Under the pieces are notes generated by a model. That model saw only the letters and a list, made by a program, of their open reading frames with translations, made no database searches and was not told where the DNA came from. Below are positions 26,369-37,020 of a stretch of 64,000 nt of DNA, piece by piece (position 1 is the stretch's first letter; each line of letters starts with the position of its first letter). Source of the stretch: Novilysobacter_A longmucuonensis (GTDB taxonomy: Bacteria; Pseudomonadota; Gammaproteobacteria; Xanthomonadales; Xanthomonadaceae); assembly GCF_046600735.1 (NCBI RefSeq), contig NZ_JBJMAW010000003.1:1-64000 (forward strand). The letters run 5' to 3'. Position numbers and translations under genes: made by a program.

Positions 26369-29281
26369 GTGAGCCGGCAGCGCCCGCCGCGGCGGCCGAC
26401 CGGCAGCAAAACATCCAGGCGCCTGTGGCTCGGTTTCGGCACGCTGACCGGCCTGCTGGTGTTGCTGGGCCTGGCGATCCTCACCCGCTCGTTGTCTATC
26501 GAGGCGCAGATCGACGGCATCAGCCAGGCGCGCAACCTCAGCGCCGCCGCGCGCCAACTGGAAGTCAACACGCTGGGCTATTCGCTGGCGGTGCGTGAGT
26601 ACGCCCAGAACCGGGACCCGCGGGCGCGACAGGACGCGGTGCGCCAGGCCGCCGGGGTGGAGCGACGGCTGCAGGACTACCGCCGCTATGCCAGCACCGA
26701 CCGGCAGCGCGTGCTCGCTGCGCGGCTGGAGCCATCGTGGGGGCGGTTACGGGCGCTCGGCCGTGAACTGCTCGATGCCGACAGCGCTGGCGCGCCGGTG
26801 CCCCCGGCGCCCTCGGCGGAGTTCTACGCCCGCCGCGTAACGCTGGAGCGGCTGCTGGACGAGGAGGTCCAGGCCGAAGCGGTCGAGGCCTACAACCAGC
26901 GCCGGTATGTGGCGCTTTCGGACCTGCGCACCATCGCGATTTTCTCGCTGGTCCTGCTGGGGATCGGGGTGCTGCTCGCGGTGGCGACCGGCGTGGTGGT
27001 GAGCCGCGGCATCCTGCGCGGCGAGCGCGAACTGTGGACCAGCCGCGAGCGGCTGCGGGTGACCCTGGCCAGCATCGGCGATGCGGTGATCACCACCGAC
27101 ACCCGCGGGCGCGTCTCCTACCTCAACGCGGTGGCCGAGGCGCTGACCGGATGGGACAGCGACCAGGCCGCCGGGCGGCCGCTGGAGGAGGTGTTCCGGA
27201 TCATCGACGAGGACGAGCGCCAGCCGGTCGAGAGCCCGGCCACGCGCGCGCTGCGCGAAGGCGTGATCGTCGGGCTGGCCAACCACACGCTGCTGATCAC
27301 CCGCGACGGTCTGGAGCGGCCGATCGACGACAGCGCCGCACCGATCCACGGCGAGCACGGCGAGGTGCTCGGCGTGGTGCTGATCTTCCGCGACGTGACC
27401 GAGCGCCGCGAGGCCGAGAAGAACCTCAAACAGGCGCACGACCGCAGGAACGCCGCGTTCGAGGCGGCACTGGACTGCATCATCAGCACCGACCACGAAG
27501 ACACCATCATCGAGTTCAATGCCGCCGCCGAGCGCACCTTCGGCTACCGGCGCGAGCAGGTGCTGGGCCGGCCGCTGGGCGAGGTGATGATCCCGCCGGC
27601 CTATCGCGAGCGGCATCGCAAGGGAGTGGCGCACTACCTGGCGACCGGCGAAGGCCCGATCCTCGACCAGCGCCTGGAGCTGTCGGCCCTGCGCGCCGAT
27701 GGCAGCGAGTTCCCGGTGGAGCTGACCGTCACCCGCATTCCGCTGGAAGGCGCGCCGGTGTTCACCGCCTACCTGCGCGACATCACCGAACACAAGCGCG
27801 CCCAGGCCGCGCTGGCCGAAAGCGAGGCACGCTGGCGCGGCATCTTCGAGCGTCTGCACGAGGGGTTCGTGCTCGGCGAGATCGTGCACGATCGCACTGG
27901 TACCCCGGTGGACTGGCGTTATCTTGAAATGAACGCCTCCTGGGAACAGATCACCGGCCTGTCGCGGGAAGCATCCCAGGGCCGGACCCTCAACGAGGTC
28001 GTGCCGGGCGTCGAACCCGAATGGGTCGCCGAGTTCGCCGATGTGGCGGCAACCGGTCAGCCGGCCAACTTCCTGCGCCACGTGGCCGCGCTCGACCGCT
28101 GGTACGAGGTGCACGCGTTCCGCCCGGAGCCGAACCGTTTCGCCGCGCTGTTTTTGGAGGTCACCGACCGCCAGAAGGCGCAGACGCGCCTGCGCGAGAG
28201 CGAGACGCGCCTGCGTTTCGTGCTCGATTCGATGCCGCAGAAGATCTTCACCGCCACGCCTGACGGCACCATCGATTATTTCAACCCGCAATGGAGCGAG
28301 TTCACCGGGCTGAGCCAGGAGCAGATCCTGGGTTGGGGCTGGACCCAATTCGTCCATCCCGATGATGCCGACGAGACCATGCGGCGCTGGCGGCACGCGG
28401 TCGATTCCGAAGAGTCGTTGCTGCAGGAGCACCGCTTCCGCCGCGCCGACGGCCAGTACCGGTGGCACGTCAGCCGCGGCCGCCCGATGCGCGACGAGGC
28501 CGGGCGGGTGGTGATGTGGGTCGGCTCCAACACCGACATCGAACAGCAGAAGCAGACCGCGCAGGAGCTGCGCCAGCTGGCCGCGGCGCTGTCGGAAACC
28601 GACCGCCGCAAGAACGAGTTCCTGGCGGTGCTGGCCCACGAACTGCGCAACCCGCTGGCGCCAATCCGTAACGCCCTGGAGATCCTGCGGATGGCCGGCG
28701 GCGATGCCGATGCGGTGGCCTCCATGTACGGGGTCATGGACCGCCAGGTCGGCCAGATGGTCCGGCTGGTCGATGACCTGCTCGATGTCAGTCGCATCAG
28801 CCGCGGCAAGATCGAGCTGCGGCGCGAGCGGGTCGACCTGAGAGCGATCATCGAGCAGGTGGTCGACACCGCCCGCCCGGCGATCGACGCGGTCGGGCAT
28901 GCCTTGACCGTGACGCTGCCGCCGCAGCCGGTGCACCTGCAGGCTGACCCGGTGCGCCTGGCGCAGGTATTCGGCAACCTGCTCAGCAATGCGCGCAAAT
29001 ACACCGAACCGGGCGGCCAGATCGCCATCGTGGCCGAATGCGACGCCGCCGAGGCCGTGGTGACAGTCACCGACAGCGGCGTCGGCATCGCCGCGGACAT
29101 GCTGCTGCATGTGTTCGGGATGTTCACCCAGGTCGACCAGTCCGTGGAGCGCTCGCAGGGCGGCCTCGGCATCGGCCTGACTCTGGTGCAGCGGCTGGTG
29201 GAACTGCACGGCGGCACGGTTCAGGCCCATAGCGAAGGCCCGGGCCAGGGCAGCGAGTTCGTGGTGCGCCTGCCGGTCTGA
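26369..29281 (+). CDS. Membrane-bound multi-PAS sensor histidine kinase
   Basis: 970 aa. The GTG at 26369 follows GGGGGCAGGA. Membrane helix about 22-43, periplasmic sensor about 44-185, second helix about 190-215. Four PAS/PAC units follow, starting near ERLRVTLASIGDAV, RNAAFEAALDCIIS, ARWRGIFERLHEGF and TRLRFVLDSMPQKI; GVVLIFRDVTERRE and FTAYLRDITEHKRA are PAC ends. The HisKA H-box LAHELRNPLAPIRN has phospho-acceptor His757. The HATPase_c domain shows the N box (GNLLSNARKYT) and G boxes (DSGVGIA, QGGLGIGL). No receiver domain and no adjacent response-regulator gene, so it is an orphan kinase here; the signal is unknown. Confidence 0.93.
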   Translation: MSRQRPPRRPTGSKTSRRLWLGFGTLTGLLVLLGLAILTRSLSIEAQIDGISQARNLSAAARQLEVNTLGYSLAVREYAQNRDPRARQDAVRQAAGVERRLQDYRRYASTDRQRVLAARLEPSWGRLRALGRELLDADSAGAPVPPAPSAEFYARRVTLERLLDEEVQAEAVEAYNQRRYVALSDLRTIAIFSLVLLGIGVLLAVATGVVVSRGILRGERELWTSRERLRVTLASIGDAVITTDTRGRVSYLNAVAEALTGWDSDQAAGRPLEEVFRIIDEDERQPVESPATRALREGVIVGLANHTLLITRDGLERPIDDSAAPIHGEHGEVLGVVLIFRDVTERREAEKNLKQAHDRRNAAFEAALDCIISTDHEDTIIEFNAAAERTFGYRREQVLGRPLGEVMIPPAYRERHRKGVAHYLATGEGPILDQRLELSALRADGSEFPVELTVTRIPLEGAPVFTAYLRDITEHKRAQAALAESEARWRGIFERLHEGFVLGEIVHDRTGTPVDWRYLEMNASWEQITGLSREASQGRTLNEVVPGVEPEWVAEFADVAATGQPANFLRHVAALDRWYEVHAFRPEPNRFAALFLEVTDRQKAQTRLRESETRLRFVLDSMPQKIFTATPDGTIDYFNPQWSEFTGLSQEQILGWGWTQFVHPDDADETMRRWRHAVDSEESLLQEHRFRRADGQYRWHVSRGRPMRDEAGRVVMWVGSNTDIEQQKQTAQELRQLAAALSETDRRKNEFLAVLAHELRNPLAPIRNALEILRMAGGDADAVASMYGVMDRQVGQMVRLVDDLLDVSRISRGKIELRRERVDLRAIIEQVVDTARPAIDAVGHALTVTLPPQPVHLQADPVRLAQVFGNLLSNARKYTEPGGQIAIVAECDAAEAVVTVTDSGVGIAADMLLHVFGMFTQVDQSVERSQGGLGIGLTLVQRLVELHGGTVQAHSEGPGQGSEFVVRLPV

Positions 29282-29316
29282 GTGGCAGGCAACTGTAGCC
29301 GGGCCGCTACCGATGC

Positions 29317-29965
29317 GTAGAGCGGAGCTTGCTCCGCTGGCGCCTTCGAGGTGGAGCAGCCGAGCAAGCTCGGCTCTACGACACCCGCCCCGTAGGAGCG
29401 CCCCATGGGCGCGATCGCTGTACTACGAATTCCCATCGCGGGCATGGCCCGCTCCTACAAAAGCGTAGAGCGGGGCTTGCTCCGCTGGCGCCTTCGCGGT
29501 GGAGCAGCCGAGCAAGCTCGGCTCTACGACACCCGCCCCGTAGGAGCGCCCATGGCGAGATCGGTTTACTACGAATCCCCATCGCGGGCATGGCCCGCTC
29601 CTACAAAAGCGTAGAGCGGGGCTTGCTCCGCTGGCGCCTTCGCGGTGGAGCAGCCGAGCAATCTCGGCTCTACGACACGCGCCTCGCAGGAGCGCCCCAT
29701 GGGCGCGATCGCTTTACTACGAATTCCCATCGCGAGCATGGCCCGCTCCTACAAAAGCGTAGAGCGGAGCTTGCTCCGCTGGCGCCTTCGCGGTGGAGCA
29801 GCCGAGCAAGCTCGGCTCTACGACACCCGCCCCGTAGGAGCGCCCATGGCGAGATCGGTTTACTACCAATTCCCATCGCGGGCATGGCCCGCTCCTACAA
29901 AAGCGTAGAACGGAGCTGGCTGCGCTGCCCTGCGCCGCGCAGAAGCAGCCGAGCAAGCTCGGCTC
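29317..29965. repeat. Composite tandem array of two alternating palindrome families
   Basis: Four and a half units start at 29317, 29465, 29611, 29759 and 29905 (periods 148, 146, 148, 146). Each unit joins a GTAGAGCGG...CTCTAC palindrome to a GTAGGAGCG...CTCCTAC palindrome. Units 2 and 4 share the same 2-bp shortening (GCGCCCATGGCGAGATCGG), so the array looks like a duplicated dimer of about 294 bp. This explains the 719-base gap between the kinase and glucosidase genes; short ORFs within it are repeat sequence. Confidence 0.93.
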
Positions 29966-30000
29966 TACGGGAGCCCGAAACCATCGGCGCGGAACGGCCG

Positions 30001-32124
30001 TCAGCTACGCAGGCGCACCGGCGCGGCCACGCCGTTGCGGCTTTCGGCGAACACACCGATGCGCTCGCCGGAGCGCTGGAACACCAGGTCGGTGCAGCTG
30101 TCGCCGACGCTGATGTCGCGCAGGCGCACCTCGTCGATGCCGGGTGGCAGTTGCGGGCGGTCGACGTTGATCTCGCCCGACCAGGCGTCGATGTCGACCC
30201 CCAGGCAGGCCTGCAGCAGCATGAACGGTGAGCCAGCCGCCCACGCCTGCGGCAGGCAGGCGACGGGGTACGGGATCGGCTGCGCGCCTTGCGCGCGGGT
30301 GAAGCCGCAGAACAGCTCCGGCAGGCGCATGTCGAAATGCACCGCCGACTCGAACGCGCTGTGCAGCAGTTTGACCGCCGCGCCGCGGTGGCCGTAGCGC
30401 GCGATTCCCGCCGCGCACAGCGCACTGTCGTGCGGCCAGACCGAACCGTTGTGGTACGACATCGGGTTGTAGTGCGGCTCGCCGCGGGCCAGCGTGCGCA
30501 CGCCCCAGCCATTGTTGAACGCCGGCGACATCAGCTGCTCGGCCACGTGGGCGGCGCGCTGGTCATCGCAGAGGCCGACGTAGAGCAGGTGCCCGGGATT
30601 GCTCGCGCGCACTTCGCACAACTGGTCCTCGCCGTCCAGCGCGATGCCGTAGAACTCGCGCGAGGGCATCCAGAACCGTGCCTCGACCGCCGCGCGCAGG
30701 GCCTCGGCGCGCTCGAGCCAGCGATCGGCCGCGGCCGGGTCGCTGCGGCGCCGGGCCAGCGTGGCCATTGCCTGGAATGCGGCGAACGCGTAGCCCTGCA
30801 CCTCGACCAGCGCGATCGGCCCCGACGGGAATCGCCCGTCGGCATGGAACACCGAGTCCTCGCTGTCTTTCCAGCCCTGGTTGGCCAGTCCCGAGTCCTC
30901 GCCGCGGGCGTAGTCGAGAAAGCCCGAGCGGTTCTGGTCGCAGGCCCGCTCGATCCACGCCGTGGCCGCCAGCAACGCCGGCCACAGCGTCTCCACGAAT
31001 GCCATGTCGCCGCTGCGGCGGGCGTAGGCGCCGGCCAGCAGCACGAACAACGGGGTAGTGTCGACGCCGCCGTAGTAGCGCCCGAACGGCAACTCGCGCG
31101 TCGCCGACATCTCGCCCTTGCGGGTCTCGTGCATGATCTTGCCCGGCGCCGCGTCGAGGAACGAGGACTCCTCCTGCGCCTGATGACGGGCCAGGAACGC
31201 CAGCACCCCGCGCGCCAGTCCGGGGTCCAGCCACAGGGTCTGCAGCGCCGTGACCACCGCGTCGCGCCCGAACGGGGTGGAGAACCACGGGATGCCGGCA
31301 TACGGATACGGGCCGGTTTCCAGCTCGCTGGTCAGCAGCGCCAGGTCGACCCGCGAGCGCTGCATCCAGGCGTCGAACAGCGGCATGCCGCTGCCGATCC
31401 GGCCGCCGCGCCGCTGGCGCTCGCGCATGCGCCGCCGGGCCTGCGCGGCCGCGGCGCGGTAACGCGCGCGCGCCGGCACGCTTTCGGCAACCGTGCCGAC
31501 TTCGACGTAGAGCTCGTCGCGCGCGCCCGGCGCCAGCCGCATCGGGAACTCCAGCACCTCGTCAATCACCTGCTCGGGCGCACGCGAGAATGCCACCACC
31601 GAGGTGCGCACCACCTCGTCCAGGCCGCGGTAGCGGAACAGCACCCCATTGCCGCGCGGCTCGCGCGGCAGCAGCTCGCCACGTGCCGGCCGCACGCTGC
31701 CGCGGACCTCGAACATGTCGCGGAAATCGGCGTCCAGCTCGATCCGCAACGGTACGATCACCCCGCGGCTACCGTAGTTGCGGCAGGCGATCCGCTCGTA
31801 CATGCGCTCGCCCAGCAGGAACCGCGAGCGGCTGATGTGGACCAGCCCCTCCGGCGCGGCCGACTCGCCCAGCAACGGCAACTGGCGATTGGTCAGGTGG
31901 GCGACGAAGAACACGTTGTCGCTGGTGACCGCGCCATTGAGCAGCGCCGGCTGGGTCTCGCCCAGGCGCAGGCGGTAGCGCGACAGCAGCCGGGTGTCGT
32001 CGCGGAACAGGCCGTTGCTGCCGCTGTCGATGTCGCCGTAGCCGTTGGCGACCAAGAAGCTGTCGCCGTCCTTGAGCACGTGGCTGGCGTACAGCGCGGC
32101 ACTGGCGGCGGCGTCGGCGCTCAT
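30001..32124 (-). CDS. Glycogen-debranching-type glucosidase (GDE N-terminal + (alpha/alpha)6 barrel)
   Basis: 707 aa, no signal peptide. N-terminal beta-sandwich (about 15-220; GDIDSGSNGLFRDDTRLLSRYRL region) is the GDE_N_bis domain; the rest is an (alpha/alpha)6 glucosidase barrel of the amylo-alpha-1,6-glucosidase/GH15-like type. Landmarks: GIPWFSTPFGRDAV, DLDYARGEDSG-like segment (LDYARGEDSGLANQGWKDSEDSV) and NPMSYHNGSVWPHD, where the acidic catalytic residues of such barrels normally lie. Probably acts on alpha-glucan or a glucosyl conjugate in the cytoplasm; the exact substrate is unknown. Its ATG overlaps the stop of the upstream glycosyltransferase by 4 nt (ATGA), so the two are translated together. 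Confidence 0.88.
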   Translation of the reverse strand: MSADAAASAALYASHVLKDGDSFLVANGYGDIDSGSNGLFRDDTRLLSRYRLRLGETQPALLNGAVTSDNVFFVAHLTNRQLPLLGESAAPEGLVHISRSRFLLGERMYERIACRNYGSRGVIVPLRIELDADFRDMFEVRGSVRPARGELLPREPRGNGVLFRYRGLDEVVRTSVVAFSRAPEQVIDEVLEFPMRLAPGARDELYVEVGTVAESVPARARYRAAAAQARRRMRERQRRGGRIGSGMPLFDAWMQRSRVDLALLTSELETGPYPYAGIPWFSTPFGRDAVVTALQTLWLDPGLARGVLAFLARHQAQEESSFLDAAPGKIMHETRKGEMSATRELPFGRYYGGVDTTPLFVLLAGAYARRSGDMAFVETLWPALLAATAWIERACDQNRSGFLDYARGEDSGLANQGWKDSEDSVFHADGRFPSGPIALVEVQGYAFAAFQAMATLARRRSDPAAADRWLERAEALRAAVEARFWMPSREFYGIALDGEDQLCEVRASNPGHLLYVGLCDDQRAAHVAEQLMSPAFNNGWGVRTLARGEPHYNPMSYHNGSVWPHDSALCAAGIARYGHRGAAVKLLHSAFESAVHFDMRLPELFCGFTRAQGAQPIPYPVACLPQAWAAGSPFMLLQACLGVDIDAWSGEINVDRPQLPPGIDEVRLRDISVGDSCTDLVFQRSGERIGVFAESRNGVAAPVRLRS

Positions 32125-33179
32125 GCGTGCAGCCGCAGGTCGTGGCGCTGCGCATCGAGTATCCGCCAATACAACGCAAGGTAGCCCTGCGCCATGGCGG
32201 CGGCGGAAAAGCGCCGCTCGAACACCGCGCGGATGGTGGCGCGGTCCAGCGCGATCACCTCGCCGATGGCCGCGACCGCCTCGGCTTCCGACGCGACGAT
32301 GCGCCCGCACACGCCATCCTCGAGCAGCTCCGGCACCGCGCCGCGATTCCACGCGATCACCGGCGTGCCGCAGGCCATCGCCTCGATCATCACCAGCCCG
32401 AACGGCTCGGGCCAGTCGATCGGGAACAGCAGCGCCAGCGCCTCGCCGAGGAATGCCGCCTTCCCGGTGTCGTCGATCTCGCCGATGAACTCCACGCCCG
32501 GCCCGCCCAGCAACGGCGCGATGGTGTCGTGGAAATAGGCGCGGTCGACGTCGTCGACCTTGGCCGCGATCCGCAGCGGCAGGCCGGCGCGGCGGGCGAT
32601 CGCGATCGCGCGGGCCAGCCCCTTCTCCGGTGAGGCGCGGCCGAGGAACGCCAGGTAGCCGCCGCGCGGCCGCGGCGTGAGCGGATACAGCTCCAGCGGC
32701 AGTCCGTGGTGCACAGTGCCGAGCCAGTTGGCGTCGGGCAGCGGCGCGCGCTGGCGCTGCGAGATCGACACCAGCGGAAACTGCGGCCAGCGCCGGTACA
32801 CGCCCGGCAGGTCGTCCAGGTCGAGGCGGCCGTGCAGCGTGGTCAGGGTGCGCGGGGCGCAGTCGGCGAAGACCGGGTAGTGCAGCAGGTCGAGATGGAA
32901 GTGCAGCACGTCGAACTCGTCCGCCCGTGCGTGCACCTCGTGCAGCATCGACAGGTGCGCGGCAAGCTCGGACTTGAGCGGTGCCGGGTCCAGCCGGATG
33001 GCCCGGTCGCGCACCGGCACCAGCACCGCGCGGGTGTCGGCATCGGCCGCGGCGAACAGCGTGACCGCATGCCCGGCGTCGACCAGCGCATCGCTCAGGT
33101 GCGCAACCACGCGCTCGGTGCCGCCGTACAGCCGCGGCGGCACCGCCTCGCACAAGGGCGCGATCTGGGCGATCTTCAT
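32121..33179 (-). CDS. Glycosyltransferase family 4 protein
   Basis: 352 aa, GT-B fold. N-terminal acceptor domain begins MKIAQIAPLCEAVPPRLYGGTERVV, with the glycine-rich loop PPRLYGGTE. The C-terminal nucleotide-sugar domain has the retaining GT4 E-x7-E signature in PEPFGLVMIEAMACGTPVIA. FLGRASPEKG marks the domain boundary. Coupled by overlap to the debranching-type glucosidase downstream. The pairing suggests synthesis and trimming of one cytoplasmic glucoside or alpha-glucan (inference). Confidence 0.9.
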   Translation of the reverse strand: MKIAQIAPLCEAVPPRLYGGTERVVAHLSDALVDAGHAVTLFAAADADTRAVLVPVRDRAIRLDPAPLKSELAAHLSMLHEVHARADEFDVLHFHLDLLHYPVFADCAPRTLTTLHGRLDLDDLPGVYRRWPQFPLVSISQRQRAPLPDANWLGTVHHGLPLELYPLTPRPRGGYLAFLGRASPEKGLARAIAIARRAGLPLRIAAKVDDVDRAYFHDTIAPLLGGPGVEFIGEIDDTGKAAFLGEALALLFPIDWPEPFGLVMIEAMACGTPVIAWNRGAVPELLEDGVCGRIVASEAEAVAAIGEVIALDRATIRAVFERRFSAAAMAQGYLALYWRILDAQRHDLRLHA

Positions 33180-33317
33180 GGCACGGCGTTCATGCCGGGA
33201 CGGTCACGGCGCGCCGCGCTGTCTGAACACACATCTGGCCGCACCTCGAAAGACCCGGGTGGCGCCGGTATAGGCGCGCCAGCGTCTACGCAGCGTGGTG
33301 GCCAGTGCCGCAGCGCC

Positions 33318-33396
33318 GTAGGAGCGGCTTCAGCCGCGATCCGGGGGGCCGGGGCGCGCGATCCGGAGCTGCAATCGCAGCTGAAGCCGCTTCTAC
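33318..33396. repeat. Palindromic repeat, GTAGGAGCGGCTTCAGCCGCGA type
   Basis: Left arm GTAGGAGCGGCTTCAGCCGCG, right arm a slightly decayed reverse complement ending CTTCTAC. The right terminus supplies the TAG stop of the thioredoxin gene on the minus strand. Confidence 0.88.
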
Positions 33397-33713
33397 AGGA
33401 TCTGCTGCAGCGCCTCGCGGATTGCGGCCGTGTCGGTCGGCCGCACCAGGCGGGTGAGCTCCTCGCCGTCGCGCAGGAACACCAGCGTCGGCCACAACTT
33501 GACCCGGAACGAGCGTCCCAGCCGCCGCCCGCGACCGTCCTCGACCTTGACGTGGCGGACGCCGGGATGCGGTTCGAGCGCCGCCTCGATCGGCGCCTGC
33601 GCGGCGATGCAATGGCCGCACCACGGCGCGCCGAATTCGACAACGAGCGGTCCGCCCGCGGCGTCGATCGCGGCGCGCGACGGTTCGCTATCGGCATAGG
33701 CGCGGGTGGTCAC
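33393..33713 (-). CDS. Small thioredoxin-family protein
   Basis: 106 aa. Thioredoxin fold with active-site WCGHC (residues 31-35) and the cis-proline loop in LWPTLVFLRDG; no signal peptide, so cytoplasmic. WCGHC, rather than WCGPC, usually gives a more oxidising redox potential. Start is GTG at 33713 with GGAG close upstream. The stop codon TAG at 33393-33395 is part of the adjoining palindromic repeat. No operon partner is evident. Confidence 0.88.
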   Translation of the reverse strand: MTTRAYADSEPSRAAIDAAGGPLVVEFGAPWCGHCIAAQAPIEAALEPHPGVRHVKVEDGRGRRLGRSFRVKLWPTLVFLRDGEELTRLVRPTDTAAIREALQQIL

Positions 33714-33778
33714 GACTCCATTCTCGGCATCGGAAGTGGGCGAGACGCTAGTCCACTCCAGGTGATGGTCGAGTCTGG

Positions 33779-33844
33779 GTAGGCTGGGCTGGTAAGCCCA
33801 GCAATCGCGGCATCCGGAGTGCTGGGCTTATCAGCCCAGCCTAC
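33779..33844. repeat. Palindromic repeat, GTAGGCTGGGC type
   Basis: GTAGGCTGGGCT...AGCCCAGCCTAC with two internal GCTGGGCT/AGCCCAGC pairs. A third repeat family, between the thioredoxin and S9 peptidase genes. Confidence 0.85.
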
Positions 33845-33865
33845 GTCGGCCCGGGAGACGCGGCC

Positions 33866-35878
<2,013 letters not shown>

Positions 35879-35933
35879 GTGAGCATTCCCCGACGAGGCA
35901 AGAAAGCCGAAGCTTAGCTTCTAAAACGGCGCC

Positions 35934-36055
35934 TGTAGGCTGCCAGACGCGTAGGCCGGGCCGCAAAGCCCGGCGCTTGTGCGGGAGGTCTGGCGCCTCG
36001 CGGGGCTGGCGTTGCATGGCTGCAAGGAGCGGGGCTTGTCAGCCCAGCCTGCAAT
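35934..36055. repeat. Degenerate mixed palindromic repeats
   Basis: Fragments of several families are packed together: GTAGGCTGCC, GTAGGCCGGGCC...GCCCGGC, and GGAGCGGGGCTTGTCAGCCCAGCC. No intact palindrome pair and no gene is seen in this gap. Confidence 0.6.
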
Positions 36056-36102
36056 CACCTTTTGCGTGCCTCGTGCGACCGGACGCATGTGCCGGATGCC
36101 CC

Positions 36103-36846
36103 TCAGCCGGCCAGCATTCGCCCGCCATCCAGGTACAGCACCTGACCAGTCGAGTAGGACGCGTCCTGCAGCAGCCAGCGCACCGCCTCGGCGACTTCCT
36201 CCGGGGTGCCGGTGCGCGCGAGCGGCGTGCGCGCGAGCAGGGCGTCGTGCGCGGCGGTATCGGTTGAATTTTCCGGCCACAGCACCGCGCCCGGCGACAC
36301 CGCGTTGACCCGTACCCGCGGGCCCAGCTCCAGCGCCAGCGACCGGGTCGCCATCAGCAACGCGGCCTTGGCCATGCAGTAGATGGTGTGCTCGTGCAGC
36401 GGGCGCTCGCCGTAAATGTCGGTGAGGTTGACGATCGCGCCGCCGGACTCGCGCAGGTGGCTCGCCGCGGCCTGGGCCAGGAAGAACGGCGCGCGCGCGT
36501 TGCTCGCGAACAGCGCGTCCCATTGCGCCGGTGTGGCCTGGCCGATCGGGCTGGGCGAGAAGCCCGACGCGTTGTTGACCAGCGCATCCAGCCGCCCGAA
36601 ATGCCGCGCCGTGCTGGCGACCAGCTCGGGCACGCGCTCGATGTCGGCCAGTTCCGCCTGCAGGATCAGCGTGCTGCCGGCGCGTGCGCGTTCGAGTTCG
36701 GCGGCCAGCGATTCGACCTCCTCGCGCGAGTTGCGGTAATGCAGGGCCAGATCAAAGCCGGCCGTATGCAGCGCGCGCGAGATCGCCGCGCCGAGGCGGC
36801 GGGCCGAGCCGGTGACGAGGGCGACCGGGGCAGGGGGCATCGACAT
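36103..36846 (-). CDS. Pteridine reductase / short-chain dehydrogenase
   Basis: 247 aa, Rossmann SDR. NADPH site VTGSARRLGAAISRAL near the N-terminus (the TGxxRxxG form with Arg rather than TGxxxGxG is typical of PTR1-like reductases), NNASGF, and the catalytic tyrosine-lysine in IYCMAKAAL (YxMxK, also PTR1-like). Reduces dihydropterin or biopterin-type substrates; the nearby folK and folB genes support a pterin context (inference). Start: ATG at 36846 or 36840; GGAAGAGAG is better spaced for the latter. Confidence 0.85.
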   Translation of the reverse strand: MSMPPAPVALVTGSARRLGAAISRALHTAGFDLALHYRNSREEVESLAAELERARAGSTLILQAELADIERVPELVASTARHFGRLDALVNNASGFSPSPIGQATPAQWDALFASNARAPFFLAQAAASHLRESGGAIVNLTDIYGERPLHEHTIYCMAKAALLMATRSLALELGPRVRVNAVSPGAVLWPENSTDTAAHDALLARTPLARTGTPEEVAEAVRWLLQDASYSTGQVLYLDGGRMLAG

Positions 36847-36867
36847 CTCTCTTCCGGAGGGGCTTTT

Positions 36868-36934
36868 GTAGGAGCGGCTTCAGCCGCGAGCGCTTGCTGT
36901 GTTGACGCGGTATCGCGGCTGAAGCCGCTCCTAC
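36868..36934. repeat. Palindromic repeat, GTAGGAGCGGCTTCAGCCGCGA type
   Basis: Intact arms GTAGGAGCGGCTTCAGCCGCG and exact reverse complement, 23-nt loop, in the divergent gap between the pteridine reductase and methyltransferase genes. Confidence 0.93.
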
Positions 36935-37020
36935 AGGGGCGGCCCGATCATCGGCCATTGCCGCACGAACGGCTATCCTGCGCGACCGTCACACCCGATG
37001 TAAACGCGAGTCCCACCGCC

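Noticed and set aside
26747..29230. 827-aa open frame antisense to the histidine kinase
   Set aside because: A GC-driven shadow; the kinase strand has PAS, HisKA and ATPase motifs in order.
29317..29965. Possible CRISPR array
   Set aside because: Units are about 147 bp, palindromic and near-identical throughout, with no unique spacers of 30-40 nt and no cas genes nearby.
29329..30231. 300-aa open frame through the composite array
   Set aside because: It is translation of the tandem repeats themselves and runs into the 3' end of the glucosidase gene on the other strand.
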